64,000 nt of DNA from positions 6,014,001 to 6,078,000 of the forward strand of contig NZ_CP019510.1 of the NCBI RefSeq assembly GCF_002002885.1. Reading direction: 5' to 3'. The notes under the pieces were generated by a model. That model was not told where the DNA came from. It saw only the letters and a program-made list of their open reading frames with translations, and did not search any database. Each line of letters starts with the position of its first letter. Position 1 is the first letter of the stretch. The DNA is from Janthinobacterium sp. LM6. GTDB lineage: Bacteria; Pseudomonadota; Gammaproteobacteria; Burkholderiales; Burkholderiaceae_D. The position numbers and the translations under genes are program-made. Positions 18,602-27,525 of this stretch are shown piece by piece.

Positions 18602-19561
18602 TTAGCTGAGCTTGCCCTCGCCCGACGGGTACTCATTCCAGTGCAATTTTTCACGCAGGGTGTTGTAGTAACTCCACCCTTCCGGATGCAGGAAGGTAAT
18701 CGTGTGCGGCGAACGGCGGATGAGGATGCGGTCTTGCTGGACCAGGCTGGCAAAGGTCTGCATGTCGAAATTGACGCTGATATCGCGTCCGCGCACGATT
18801 TCCACCACGATCTGGCTGGAGTCGGGCAAGACGATGGGACGGTTCGACAGCGCATGCGGGGCGATCGGCACGAGCACGATGCCGCCCAGGGTCGGGTGCA
18901 GCAAGGGGCCGCCGGCCGACAGCGAGTACGCGGTCGAGCCCGTGGGCGTGGAAATGATCAAGCCATCCGACCGCTGGTTGTACATGAAGTGGCCGTCGAC
19001 CTCGACACGCAATTCGGCCATGCCGGCGCCGCCGCCGCGCGAAACGACGACATCGTTGACGGCCATGCCCACGTGGATCGATACGCCATCGCGCAGTACG
19101 CTGCCTTCAAGCAAGGTACGGCGTTCGGCCTTGAAGCGACCGCCGAGGATTTGCGCCAATACAGGCAGCATACGCTCGAGCGGAATATCCGTCATGAAAC
19201 CCAAACGCCCTTGATTGATACCGATCAAGGGTACGTCGAATGGCGCCAGCTGGCGCGCAATGCCCAGCATGGTGCCGTCGCCGCCCATGACGATGGCGCA
19301 ATCGGCGGCGGCGCCGATCTCGGCCGGCGACATGGCGCGCACGCCTGGAAACGCCAGGTTCAGGTGCGCGGCCGTCTCCGCCTCAAACACCACCGTGTGG
19401 CCCAGCACTTGCAGGAAATCGACGATGCTTTTCACGGGCTCGGCAATGCCATCCGTATTCTGGCGCACGACCAGGGCGATGGTCTTGGCACCCAGGTTGA
19501 AGCGCTCGCCCGGGGCTGGCAAGGTCGCGGCTGGCTGTTCGGCGTGTGTATCGACGGGCAT
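18602..19561 (-). CDS. nadK: NAD kinase
   Basis: A 319-residue cytoplasmic enzyme that phosphorylates NAD to NADP. The catalytic GGDGT is at 93-97, with [11 protein letters not shown] nearby, [10 protein letters not shown] near 175, and the substrate loop [15 protein letters not shown] near 210. An open frame continues upstream to 20182, but family homology begins only after the ATG at 19561, and the extra part overlaps the promoter and an opposite-strand gene, so it is rejected. It is the first gene of a nadK-recN unit, a pairing known in beta- and gammaproteobacteria. Confidence 0.96.
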   Translation of the reverse strand: MPVDTHAEQPAATLPAPGERFNLGAKTIALVVRQNTDGIAEPVKSIVDFLQVLGHTVVFEAETAAHLNLAFPGVRAMSPAEIGAAADCAIVMGGDGTMLGIARQLAPFDVPLIGINQGRLGFMTDIPLERMLPVLAQILGGRFKAERRTLLEGSVLRDGVSIHVGMAVNDVVVSRGGGAGMAELRVEVDGHFMYNQRSDGLIISTPTGSTAYSLSAGGPLLHPTLGGIVLVPIAPHALSNRPIVLPDSSQIVVEIVRGRDISVNFDMQTFASLVQQDRILIRRSPHTITFLHPEGWSYYNTLREKLHWNEYPSGEGKLS

Positions 19562-19630
19562 AAGAGTCTCGGTAGTGAATTCGGTGGCAAACCGCCCCAG
19601 GCTGTCGCATCGCACGCCGGCATCGCATAA

Positions 19631-19675
19631 TACTGTATATATGCACAGTATAGTGCGGCTGCCGCGTGCCTGCAA
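19631..19675 (-). promoter_or_regulatory. LexA box overlapping the nadK-recN promoter
   Basis: Positions 19631-19650 read TACTGTATATATGCACAGTA, that is CTGT-N8-ACAG with flanking TA, differing from the E. coli SOS consensus at two central bases. On the minus strand it overlaps the -10 box TATACT (19647-19652). The -35 box is TTGCAG (19670-19675) with a 17-base spacer. It lies about 70 bases upstream of the nadK start. The rest of 19562-19823 shows no gene. Confidence 0.85.
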
Positions 19676-19823
19676 GGGGCGTTCTTGGTGTTGCACGCAG
19701 TGTAGCGCAGAAAAAGAATCGTCCATGCGTGCGCCAGCGCTCCCTGCCCGGACAAATCCGCTTGCGGGCGGCCCGGCGCGGCAGGACACTGATTGCACGT
19801 CATTTTTACTGTCAGGAGGCCAT

Positions 19824-20090
19824 ATGGCTACCCAGTCAAGCGAACGCAAGATCAATACCGAGGAAAAAGTCAGGAATGACGGCGTCGACCGCCTGCCGCA
19901 CGAGCGCGACGAATCGCCCGATGCGCAAAACGTACGCCCGCGCAAAATCATGCAGCAGGCGGCCAGCGACCTGGAGCAAGGCCTGGTCGATACGGATCGG
20001 CGTGCCCAGCCCGGCGTGGAAAAGGTCAAGCCGGCCGAACCGAAACAGGCGCGTCCCGACGCAGAACTGGAACCAAAGAAGGCACGCTGA
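19824..20090 (+). CDS. Small hydrophilic hypothetical protein
   Basis: An 88-residue, highly charged protein with no hydrophobic segment. Its Glu/Lys/Arg/Pro-rich sequence suggests disorder. The start is set by a strong AGGAGG 6 bases upstream. No family is recognised. The motif [16 protein letters not shown] near residue 18 resembles small stress-associated proteins seen in Burkholderiales, but that is only an impression. It is divergent from the SOS promoter of nadK, 148 bases away. Confidence 0.65.
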   Translation: MATQSSERKINTEEKVRNDGVDRLPHERDESPDAQNVRPRKIMQQAASDLEQGLVDTDRRAQPGVEKVKPAEPKQARPDAELEPKKAR

Positions 20091-20196
20091 GTCGAACCGT
20101 CGTGGGCCGCGCATGCTCCCGCAGTGTGACGCAACGAACGGAAGCGGCAAGCCCCGGCGCGCATGATGAACGCTCGAACCACGCAAGGAGTACATC

Positions 20197-20619
20197 ATGA
20201 AAAAAACAGGATCAGCCGTCTGGAGTGGCGGCCTTAAAGATGGCAAAGGGTTTATTTCCACCCAAAGCGGCGCGCTCGACAACATAGCCTATGGCTTCAA
20301 CACACGCTTCGAAGACGGTCCCGGCAGCAATCCGGAAGAACTCATCGGTGCCGCCCATGCGGCCTGCTTCACCATGGCCCTGTCCGGCCAGCTGGGCGAG
20401 GCGGGCTTGCGCGCCACGGCCCTGAAAACCACGGCCGACGTCAGCCTGGAAAAAATCGACGGCAGCTATGCCATCACGGCCGTGCACCTGACCCTCGTGG
20501 CCACCATCCCCGGCGCCACCGACGAAGTGTTCCAGGACGCGGCCCTGCGCGCCAAGCTCGGCTGCCCCGTGTCCAAATTGCTGGCCACGGAAATCACCCT
20601 GGATGCCCATCTGGAGTAA
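20197..20619 (+). CDS. osmC: OsmC-family peroxiredoxin
   Basis: A 140-residue protein of the OsmC/Ohr fold that reduces organic hydroperoxides. Both redox cysteines are present: one in HAACFTMAL near residue 60 and one in KLGCPVSKLL near 124. NPEELIGAAHAACF is typical of the OsmC subgroup rather than Ohr. AAGGAG lies 6 bases upstream of the start. It appears monocistronic. Confidence 0.9.
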   Translation: MKKTGSAVWSGGLKDGKGFISTQSGALDNIAYGFNTRFEDGPGSNPEELIGAAHAACFTMALSGQLGEAGLRATALKTTADVSLEKIDGSYAITAVHLTLVATIPGATDEVFQDAALRAKLGCPVSKLLATEITLDAHLE

Positions 20620-20733
20620 TGCCGGCATGCCGTCCGCTGCCGTCCCATCACCGGACGGCAGGGGCGGCCTCGGCAAGAAAGCCGTAAAACGCATAAAATC
20701 CTGCCATTCCCCTATCATCCTCAAGGATTTACG

Positions 20734-21141
20734 ATGCGTATTTTGCACACCATGTTACGGGTCGGCGACCTGCAGCGCTCCATCGATTTTTACACCAAGG
20801 TCCTGGGCATGAAATTGCTGCGCACCAGCGACAACCCGGAATACCAGTACACCCTGGCCTTCGTCGGCTATGGCGCGAATCCCGACCATGCGGAACTGGA
20901 ACTGACGTATAACTACGGCACCACCAGCTACGAGCTGGGCACGGCGTATGGCCACATCGCCATCTCGGCCGACGACATTGTCGCCGCGTGCGACGCGGCA
21001 CGCGCAAATGGCGGCAATGTCACGCGCGAACCGGGCCCCGTGAAAGGCGGCAATACCGTCATCGCCTTCATCACCGACCCGGACGGCTACAAGATCGAAT
21101 TGATCGAGCGCAAGTTCGACGGCCCGGGCGGCGGCCTGTAA
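20734..21141 (+). CDS. gloA: Lactoylglutathione lyase (glyoxalase I)
   Basis: A 135-residue metalloenzyme of the vicinal-oxygen-chelate fold that converts the methylglyoxal-glutathione hemithioacetal to S-lactoylglutathione. Metal ligand positions are seen in RILHTMLRV (His5), [15 protein letters not shown] and GYKIELIER. Length and sequence are typical of proteobacterial GloA. AAGGA lies upstream of the start. It ends 4 bases before the stop of the convergent LysR gene. Confidence 0.95.
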   Translation: MRILHTMLRVGDLQRSIDFYTKVLGMKLLRTSDNPEYQYTLAFVGYGANPDHAELELTYNYGTTSYELGTAYGHIAISADDIVAACDAARANGGNVTREPGPVKGGNTVIAFITDPDGYKIELIERKFDGPGGGL

Positions 21142-21145
21142 TACC

Positions 21146-22060
21146 TCAGCCTGGCTCGGCGGCCTGTGCAATGGCCGCGCGCAGCCAGGCGATGCCCGCA
21201 TCGCCGTCCGTGCGGCGGTGCCGTATCACTTCAAACGCAAACGGCGCGATGGCAAACGGTGCAGCGTACTGCGCCAGCTCTTGCGCCGCACTGCCCTGCA
21301 AGGTGCGCCGCGCCACCGTCAGGATCAAATCCGTCCCCATCACGACAGCCGGTGCGACCGTCCAGTACGGCACACGCACGGCGATGCGGCGCGTCTGTCC
21401 CAGCTGGGCCAGGGCCGCGTCGACTTCGGCAGCCATGCCGCCTTCGCTGGATGCCACCAGCACATGGGGGCGCGCCAGGTAGGTGTCCAGGCTCAACACT
21501 TCACCGGCCGCCAGGCTGGCCGGATCGAGCGCGCACGCAAACGTTTCCTCAAATAAAGTTTCTCTGTGTAACTGCTCGGGCAGTTGCGGGAATACACCGA
21601 GCGCCAGGTCGATCTCGCCATCCTGCACGCCAGCGATCACGGCCGGACGGCTGGCGTAGCTGACAGCCAGGTCGATGCCCGGTGCTTCCACGCGCAAGCG
21701 CCGCAGCAAAGCGGGCAAGAGCAAGGCCGCGCCGTAATCCGACATGGCCAGACGAAACACGCGCTGCGCCGTGGCCGCCTCGAAGACGGCGCCGCCCAGC
21801 ACGGAACGCACGCTTTGCAGGGCTTCGGCCAAGGGCCGCGCCAATGCCAGCGCGCGCGCCGTCGGCTGGAAGCCGCCCTTGCCGCGCAGTAGCAGCGCGT
21901 CGCCGAGCAGGTGGCGCAAGCGAGCCAGCGCATGGCTGACGGCAGGCTGGCTCATATGTAACCGTTCAGCCGCGCGCGACAAATGGCGCTCGCTGAGCAG
22001 CGCATCCAGGATCACCAGCAAGTTCAAATCGACGGCGCGCAGATTATTCGTTTGATGCAT
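21146..22060 (-). CDS. LysR-family transcriptional regulator
   Basis: A 304-residue LysR regulator. The winged helix-turn-helix spans about residues 9-68 with HLSRAAERLHMSQPAVSHAL, followed by the effector-binding domain. It is divergent from a small DMT-type transporter gene, and the start codon itself overlaps a palindrome of LysR-box form. That suggests it regulates itself and the transporter (inference). The effector is unknown. Confidence 0.88.
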   Translation of the reverse strand: MHQTNNLRAVDLNLLVILDALLSERHLSRAAERLHMSQPAVSHALARLRHLLGDALLLRGKGGFQPTARALALARPLAEALQSVRSVLGGAVFEAATAQRVFRLAMSDYGAALLLPALLRRLRVEAPGIDLAVSYASRPAVIAGVQDGEIDLALGVFPQLPEQLHRETLFEETFACALDPASLAAGEVLSLDTYLARPHVLVASSEGGMAAEVDAALAQLGQTRRIAVRVPYWTVAPAVVMGTDLILTVARRTLQGSAAQELAQYAAPFAIAPFAFEVIRHRRTDGDAGIAWLRAAIAQAAEPG

Positions 22061-22077
22061 AGTTGGATGACAAACTA
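22060..22077. promoter_or_regulatory. Candidate LysR-box palindrome
   Basis: TAGTT-N8-AACTA is a perfect 5-base inverted repeat in the LysR/transporter divergent region (22061-22144). It touches the first base of the LysR start codon and lies 68 bases before the transporter start. Confidence 0.45.
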
Positions 22078-22144
22078 CGAATTGGATTTAATCATGACAG
22101 CATAATACGATGACTCCATCAACTCAACACGCAGGGAGTCATAC

Positions 22145-22612
22145 ATGAACGGATGGATCACCTTGTTTGCCCCGCTGGCCATGCTGGCCGGCGCCGTCGT
22201 CCCCTTCCAGGCGGGCGCAAATGCCGCGCTGGGCCGCAACCTGGGCCACCCGCTGTGGGCGACCATTGCCTCGCTGGCCGTCAGCGCCGTGCTCGCTTCA
22301 CTGGTGATGCTGCTCTGGCGGGTGCCGGCGCCCGATGTCCAGCTCGCCATGCGCGGACCGGGCTGGTCCTGGCTGGGCGGCGCGGCCGGCGTGTTTTATA
22401 TTACGGCCGCGCTGATGCTGGCGCCGCGCATGGGGTCCGGTCCCTTCATGGCCGCCGTCATCGGCGGGCAAATGCTGGCCGCGCTGGCCATCGACCGCTA
22501 CGGCTTGCTGGGCTTTGCCGTGAAGCATATTTCTCCGCTGCACTGGGCCGGTGCAGGGCTGGTGGTGGCGGGCGTGATCCTGACGCAAGTGGCCAACAAC
22601 CGCGCCGTGTGA
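22145..22612 (+). CDS. DMT-family transporter (YdcZ/DUF606-like)
   Basis: A 155-residue membrane protein with about five hydrophobic helices. The early motif PFQAGANAALGRNLGHPLWA and the later RMGSGPFMAAVIGGQML match the small DUF606 (YdcZ) branch of the drug/metabolite transporter superfamily, which often works as dimers or paired subunits. GGGAG lies 7 bases upstream of the start. It is transcribed divergently from the LysR gene. The substrate is unknown. Confidence 0.82.
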   Translation: MNGWITLFAPLAMLAGAVVPFQAGANAALGRNLGHPLWATIASLAVSAVLASLVMLLWRVPAPDVQLAMRGPGWSWLGGAAGVFYITAALMLAPRMGSGPFMAAVIGGQMLAALAIDRYGLLGFAVKHISPLHWAGAGLVVAGVILTQVANNRAV

Positions 22613-22631
22613 TAACACGGCAAGACGAAAA

Positions 22632-22661
22632 AAAACCAGCGCCGTCGCCGGGGCTGGTTTT
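22632..22661. terminator. Bidirectional terminator between the DMT transporter and tolC
   Basis: AAAACCAGC and its exact complement GCTGGTTTT flank a 12-base GC-rich loop. It lies between two convergent genes and has A/T runs on both sides, so it can serve both strands. Confidence 0.85.
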
Positions 22662-22680
22662 GATCGTGCGCAATACTGGA

Positions 22681-24021
22681 TTACTTGTCCAGCAAGGCAT
22701 TGACGGGCATCAAGTCCGTTTCCTTCAAGGTGCCGGCCGCCGCCTTCAGGCGCAAGCCGTTCATGATGGTGTCGTAGCGGGCTTTCGACAGGTCTTTTTG
22801 TGTCGAGAACAATTGTTTCTGCGCATTCAAGACGTCGATATTGATGCGCACGCCCACTTGATAGCCGAGCTGGTTCGACTCCAGCGCCGATTTGCTCGAC
22901 ACTTCCGCCGCTTCCAGCGCCTTGACTTGCGCCAGGCCGCTATTGACGCCCAGGAAAGCCTGGCGCGCGCCTTGCGAGGCCGTGCGGCGTGCCGTTTCCA
23001 GGTCGTTGCGGGCCTTGTTTTCCAGCGCGATCGATTCGCGTACCTTGCTGGTGACGGCAAAGCCGCTGAAGATCGGGATGCTCCACTGCACGCCGATGGC
23101 ATTATTGTTATTGCCGTTGCCATTGCCGCCGCCCGAGGAATAGGTATGGCCTGCGTTGGCGATCAGGTCCACGGTCGGGTAGTGGCCGGCGCGGTTGCGG
23201 CCGATGTCGCGCTTGGCCGATTCCACGTTGAACTGGGCCGTGACGACGCCGTAGTTCTGTTCTTCGGCGGACGACACCCACGGCTCGACGGCAGCCGGTT
23301 CGGGCGCGCTGATGACCACGCCCGTGCGCATCGGTGCCAGGGTGGTCGGCGCTTCGCCGATGATGGTTTGCAAGGCGCTGCGCTTGTTGGCCAGGTCATT
23401 GATGGCGGCAAATTCCTGCGCCACCACCAGGTCGTAGGCCGCTTGCGCTTCGTGCGTATCGGTAATCGTTTGCGTGCCCACTTCGAAGTTGCGCTTGGCC
23501 GATGCCAGTTGCTCCGTCGTGGCGACCTTTTGCGCCTGCGTGGCGCCCAGGTTGTCCTGCGCGCTCAGCACGTCGAAATACGCCTGCGCCACGCGGGTGA
23601 TCAGGTCTTGCTGCACTTGCGCAAATTGCGCTTCGGCAATCGCCTGCGCCAGCTTGCTTTGCTGATAGGTTTCCCAGCGGTCCCAGCGGAACAGCGGTTG
23701 CGCCAGTGTCAAATTGTAGGCATTCGTGCGCACGTTCACGGACGGCGAGGTGATCTTGTTGCCGCCATTGTTCTGGACGATTTGCTCCTGATTGCCGCGC
23801 GTATTGCTGCCCGAGGCGGAGATTTGCGGCAGCAAGCCTGCCAGCCCCTGCGGAACCCGCTCCATCCCGGCCGACAGGGCCGCGCGCGCGCTGGCGTACT
23901 GCGCGTCATTGGCCAGCGCCTGCTGGTACACCTGGATGAGATCGGCCGCCTGCGCTTGCAGCGAGTATGTCATCGAGACAAAGGCGCTGGTCATCAGCAC
24001 GGCGATAAGGGGTTTCCGCAT
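22681..24021 (-). CDS. tolC: TolC-family outer membrane efflux/secretion protein
   Basis: A 446-residue outer-membrane channel. A signal peptide (1 to about 26, ending LQAQAAD) precedes two repeats of the TolC fold. The family marker LAQPLFRWDRW lies near residue 105, and long helical coiled-coil segments span about 140-210 and 335-430. A Gly/Asn-rich insertion lies near 300. GGAG stands 9 bases upstream of the start. The order PIMT, rhodanese, TolC is a recurrent betaproteobacterial arrangement. The 141-base gap to the rhodanese gene allows its own promoter. Confidence 0.9.
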   Translation of the reverse strand: MRKPLIAVLMTSAFVSMTYSLQAQAADLIQVYQQALANDAQYASARAALSAGMERVPQGLAGLLPQISASGSNTRGNQEQIVQNNGGNKITSPSVNVRTNAYNLTLAQPLFRWDRWETYQQSKLAQAIAEAQFAQVQQDLITRVAQAYFDVLSAQDNLGATQAQKVATTEQLASAKRNFEVGTQTITDTHEAQAAYDLVVAQEFAAINDLANKRSALQTIIGEAPTTLAPMRTGVVISAPEPAAVEPWVSSAEEQNYGVVTAQFNVESAKRDIGRNRAGHYPTVDLIANAGHTYSSGGGNGNGNNNNAIGVQWSIPIFSGFAVTSKVRESIALENKARNDLETARRTASQGARQAFLGVNSGLAQVKALEAAEVSSKSALESNQLGYQVGVRINIDVLNAQKQLFSTQKDLSKARYDTIMNGLRLKAAAGTLKETDLMPVNALLDK

Positions 24022-24162
24022 TGCATTTCTCCGTTGGAGTCGTCAAAAGTTGATGGAATCAAAAATCTGCTACCGCTTGCCTTGCGCCCGCCGGGTGAGC
24101 GGGGTACAGGCCTCCGCAGGCATGCAGGAAAACATGCCTGGGTGCATCTACTGCAAAATAAC

Positions 24163-24486
24163 TTAGTATTTAGGCATCGCGCTGTCGACTTGCAGCGCCC
24201 AGGCATGCACGCCGCCCGTCAAATTACTGATCTTGCCAAAACCATTGCGCTCCAGGAAGGCTGCCACTTGCATGCTGCGCATGCCGTGATGGCAGATGCA
24301 GACGATCTCGGCGTCTTCATCGAGGTCATCGATGCGCGCAGGAATCGAATTCATCTGCATCAGGGTGGCACCGTCGAGGTGGCACAGGTCGAACTCCCAC
24401 TGTTCCCGCACGTCCAGCAACAAGGGGCGCGGGCGGGAAGGGTCAGCCAGCCAGGCGGCCAGCTGCGGTGCACTCAAATGCTCCAT
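24163..24486 (-). CDS. Rhodanese-like domain protein
   Basis: A 107-residue single-domain rhodanese. LLLDVREQWEF is the typical entry motif, and the active-site loop is CHHGMRS, with the catalytic Cys near residue 72. Such proteins transfer sulfane sulfur to thiols. The frame extends upstream to 24555, but that part overlaps the PIMT coding sequence. Start 24486 gives a normal rhodanese N-terminus, with GAGG about 11 bases upstream. It starts 13 bases after the end of the PIMT gene. Confidence 0.88.
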   Translation of the reverse strand: MEHLSAPQLAAWLADPSRPRPLLLDVREQWEFDLCHLDGATLMQMNSIPARIDDLDEDAEIVCICHHGMRSMQVAAFLERNGFGKISNLTGGVHAWALQVDSAMPKY

Positions 24487-24499
24487 CGAATCGGTCGCC

Positions 24500-25150
24500 T
24501 CAGAACTGGAAATGCGACGGTGCCACGGCTTGCAGCGGCGTGACATTGGTTTCAAACAGCTTGCGCGTGTCGTAGGCCTTGTCCGAGCTGCGCGTGATCA
24601 GGTGCGCCGACATGATCGGCGCTTCGCCGATGATGGCCAGGATGCGTCCGCCGACTTTCACTTGTTGCAACAGTGCTTCCGGCAACACGGCCAGGGCGCC
24701 GGACACGACGATTACGTCATACGGTGCGCCCTTGCTCCAGCCTTGCGCGCCGTCGCCCAGTTCCACGGTGACGTTCGTCACACCGTTGGCGGCCAGGGTC
24801 TGCTCGGCCAGGGTTTTCAATTGGGGAACGATTTCCACGCTCGTTACATGACGTGCCTTGTGCGCCAGCAACGCGGCCATGTAGCCGCTGCCGGTGCCGA
24901 TTTCCAGCACATTTTCATGCTTTTTGACGGCTACGTCTTGCAAAATGCGCGCTTCCAGCTTCGGCGTCAACATGCATTCGCCACCGCCCAGTGGAATTTC
25001 GGTATCGACGAAGGCCAGGTTTTTATAGGCGGCCGGCACGAAATCTTCACGCTTGACCACGTTCAACAGCTCCAATACGTCGATATCCAGTACGTCCCAT
25101 GGACGGATCTGCTGTTCGATCATATTGAAGCGGGCTTGTTCGATATTCAT
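24500..25150 (-). CDS. pcm: Protein-L-isoaspartate O-methyltransferase
   Basis: A 216-residue S-adenosylmethionine-dependent methyltransferase of the PIMT family, which repairs isoaspartyl residues. Motif I VLEIGTGSGYMAALLA lies near residue 80, and an upstream substrate segment is MLTPKLEARILQD near 60. Relative to E. coli Pcm, the family Ser/Thr before the methionine-containing loop is changed (GGGECMLTPK), as is common in the betaproteobacterial PIMT-like branch, so the enzyme specificity is less certain. It is first in the PIMT-rhodanese pair. Confidence 0.85.
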   Translation of the reverse strand: MNIEQARFNMIEQQIRPWDVLDIDVLELLNVVKREDFVPAAYKNLAFVDTEIPLGGGECMLTPKLEARILQDVAVKKHENVLEIGTGSGYMAALLAHKARHVTSVEIVPQLKTLAEQTLAANGVTNVTVELGDGAQGWSKGAPYDVIVVSGALAVLPEALLQQVKVGGRILAIIGEAPIMSAHLITRSSDKAYDTRKLFETNVTPLQAVAPSHFQF

Positions 25151-25319
25151 CTTTGGACTCGGTAAGTGAAGTAATAATCCGCCATTTTATCGTTGAACTG
25201 GCTGAAAGCACATGTTAACCATAAAGGCGGGGAATGGAGGAAATTTGCGACGATCTGCAGATTTGGGGGGGCGAACCTTGGAAAAGGGGCAACTGAACGG
25301 TAGAGGCAAGCTCCGCATA

Positions 25320-25970
25320 TCAACTTTTCCCGGGCGCCTCCACCTGCAAGCTGCGCAAACTCATGTCGATAAAGGCATCCATGTAGGCGACGGGATCGAT
25401 GTTCTTGACCTCGCACGGCAGGAAGGAGTGCGTCCACATCATCAGCATGGTGACGGGCGCGCTGAGGATGGTGCTGACCAGCACGGGATCGACCTGGCGA
25501 AATTCGCCGCGCTGCATGCCCCGTTCCAGCAAGGTGGCGATCAGCGCATTGCCGCGCGTGACCACCTCTTCGTTGTAAAACTGCGCCAGTTCCGGGAAGT
25601 TGTTCGCTTCGGCCAGCATCAGCTTGGTCAAACCGGCCAGCTTGGTGGCGCCGAATTCTTCCCACCATTGCATCATCATGCTGCGCAATAACTCGGCACT
25701 ACTGCTGTCCGAGGCGGCCATGCTGTCTTCCGCCTCGCCGATGGAATGCACGATATTGTCGCGCACCACGGCCTTGAACAGCTCTTGCTTGTTCTCAAAG
25801 TACAGGTACAGGGTGCCTTTCGACACGCCGGCCCGCTTGGCCACATCCTCCAGGCGCGTCGATGCGAAGCCCCGTTCGACAAACAGGTCGAGGGCGGCGG
25901 CGAGCAACTCCTGCGGGCGGGCATCCTTGCGCCGCTCCCAGCGGGGCTTGGTATCAATCGGGGCTTGCAT
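25320..25970 (-). CDS. TetR-family transcriptional repressor
   Basis: A 216-residue TetR regulator. The DNA-binding domain spans about residues 14-62 and contains GVSKGTLYLYFENKQELF. The C-terminal ligand domain has DIDPVAYMDAFIDM-type helices as in AcrR/TtgR-like repressors. Start 25970 is used because GGAAAG lies 7 bases upstream; the longer frame would include the operator. A perfect palindrome between its promoter and start suggests autorepression. No efflux operon lies next to it, so its targets must be elsewhere. Confidence 0.88.
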   Translation of the reverse strand: MQAPIDTKPRWERRKDARPQELLAAALDLFVERGFASTRLEDVAKRAGVSKGTLYLYFENKQELFKAVVRDNIVHSIGEAEDSMAASDSSSAELLRSMMMQWWEEFGATKLAGLTKLMLAEANNFPELAQFYNEEVVTRGNALIATLLERGMQRGEFRQVDPVLVSTILSAPVTMLMMWTHSFLPCEVKNIDPVAYMDAFIDMSLRSLQVEAPGKS

Positions 25971-25980
25971 GTGTCTTTCC

Positions 25981-26033
25981 AAGTAACTTACTTTTGAGTC
26001 ATTAATAGTAGCCCTGTCTATGGGCAAGGTCAA
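25981..26033 (-). promoter_or_regulatory. TetR promoter with palindromic operator
   Basis: On the minus strand -35 TTGACC (26028-26033), 17-base spacer, -10 TACTAT (26005-26010). Downstream at 25981-25993 is the perfect 13-base palindrome AAGTAACTTACTT, ending 10 bases before the start codon. The rest of 25971-26288 (318 bases, shared with the divergent lipoprotein gene) shows no gene. Confidence 0.7.
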
Positions 26034-26288
26034 GCGCGGGGCACCGCCCGGCACGCCGAACACGGGTATTGTACGCTGCGTGCCGGCGTTGGCGACACCT
26101 CCACTGCCGCCGGACCTGCGGCGCCAGGTGAAGCAGAATGCGTTTCACCCCGCGTTTTGCGCAGTTCGTCGCATTTCCATGCAAGCCAGCGCACCGCTTT
26201 GCTATCTTCTCATCGACAGCACGGCAGCCGCGGCGCGGCAGCCGGCTTTTTTCTTGTCCCGAACTAAAACAATCATAAAGGAAACACC

Positions 26289-27158
26289 ATGCGTACCTTG
26301 CTGGCCCTGTGCTGTGCCGTTGCCCTTGGCGGTTGCGCCATCGTCATCAACCCCAACGATGGCGAAGTGCGCTATGCCGATTCCAGCAGCAATGTCATCC
26401 AGGGCAACGGGCAAGTGAGCCGCGACGTGCGCCAGGTCAGCAACATCAGCGCGCTCGACATCGACAATATGAAGCGCATCGACATCAAGATCGACGTGCG
26501 CGTCGGCCCGACGGCATCGCTGGTGATCGAAGCGGACAGCAATCTGCAACCGCTGATCCATAGCGACGTGAACGGCAACACGCTGCGCCTGTGGAGCGAC
26601 ACGAACATTCGCAGCAGCAATGGCATCCACGTCATCTATACGACACCGCAATTGAGGAAAATCAACATCTCCGGCTCCGGCCGCCTGGTGGTCAGCGGCC
26701 TGAATGGCGACGATTTCAGCCTGGAACAGCGCGGGTCGATGAAGAGCGAATTGTCGGGCACGACGGGACGCTTCGACGTGGCCAACAATGGCTCGGGCAG
26801 CATCAATGCGGCGGCCCTCGCCAGCGGCAACACGGACGCGGTGCAGAACGGTTCCGGCAGCATCCAGCTGGGCAGCGTGCACGGCGAACGCATCAACGTG
26901 GCCGTCAACGGCTCGGGCAGCATCAGCGCCAACGGCGCCGTGCAGCGCCTCGACGCCAACGTGAATGGCTCGGGTGATGTCAACCTGGCGTCGCTGCGCA
27001 GCGACGTTGCCTATCTGGCGAGCAACGGCTCCGGCGACATCGACGTCAGCGTCCAGAATGAAGTCAACGCCCGCGCCAGCGGTTCCGGCCGCATCACCGT
27101 GCATGGCGATCCGGCCCGCCGCACTTTGTCGGGCAAGCGCGTCAGCATCGTGCGCTGA
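26289..27158 (+). CDS. GIN-domain (DUF2807) lipoprotein
   Basis: A 289-residue lipoprotein. The signal peptide ends in a lipobox LGGCA with Cys16. The rest is a right-handed parallel beta-type fold of the head-GIN domain family (DUF2807, putative auto-transporter adhesin head). It contains many spaced repeats of the form NGSGSI/NGSGDI between about residues 120 and 275. AAGGAAA lies just upstream of the start. Function is unknown; such proteins are surface or periplasmic. It is divergent from the TetR gene, 318 bases away. Confidence 0.82.
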   Translation: MRTLLALCCAVALGGCAIVINPNDGEVRYADSSSNVIQGNGQVSRDVRQVSNISALDIDNMKRIDIKIDVRVGPTASLVIEADSNLQPLIHSDVNGNTLRLWSDTNIRSSNGIHVIYTTPQLRKINISGSGRLVVSGLNGDDFSLEQRGSMKSELSGTTGRFDVANNGSGSINAAALASGNTDAVQNGSGSIQLGSVHGERINVAVNGSGSISANGAVQRLDANVNGSGDVNLASLRSDVAYLASNGSGDIDVSVQNEVNARASGSGRITVHGDPARRTLSGKRVSIVR

Positions 27159-27228
27159 ACGCGCCCGGGCAACACGCGGGAGCCGGCTTGCTATACTGTC
27201 GGCTCCTCACCCGCCCGTCTGAACTCCC

Positions 27229-27501
27229 ATGTCACCATCTGCCACCCTGGCATGCCGTCCTTCGTGCGGCGCCTGCTGCACCGCACCGTCCATCACCAGC
27301 CCGATTCCTGGCATGCCGGAGGGGAAACCGGCGGGCGTGCGCTGCGTGCAGCTGGCCGATGACAACCGTTGCAAGATCTTTGGCCAGCCGGAACGGCCCG
27401 CGTTTTGCGGCGGCTTGCAGCCATCCGCGGAGATGTGCGGCAACAGCCGCGAACACGCGGTGCACTGGCTGGCGGAGTTGGAACGGCTGACGGCGCCCTG
27501 A
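27229..27501 (+). CDS. YkgJ-family cysteine-cluster protein
   Basis: A 90-residue protein with the cysteine pattern of the YkgJ/UPF0153 family, which binds a metal or an iron-sulfur cluster. CRPSCGACC is at residues 8-16, then [21 protein letters not shown] and MCGNS. It has no signal peptide or membrane segment. The ribosome-binding site is weak. The nearby small membrane protein is convergent, so no operon is evident. Confidence 0.83.
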   Translation: MSPSATLACRPSCGACCTAPSITSPIPGMPEGKPAGVRCVQLADDNRCKIFGQPERPAFCGGLQPSAEMCGNSREHAVHWLAELERLTAP

Positions 27502-27525
27502 GCGGCGTCCCTGCTTGCATCGCGC

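Noticed and set aside
19562-20182. Long N-terminal extension of the NAD kinase frame
   Set aside because: It has no family similarity, overlaps the LexA-box promoter and lies opposite a small gene with a strong ribosome-binding site.
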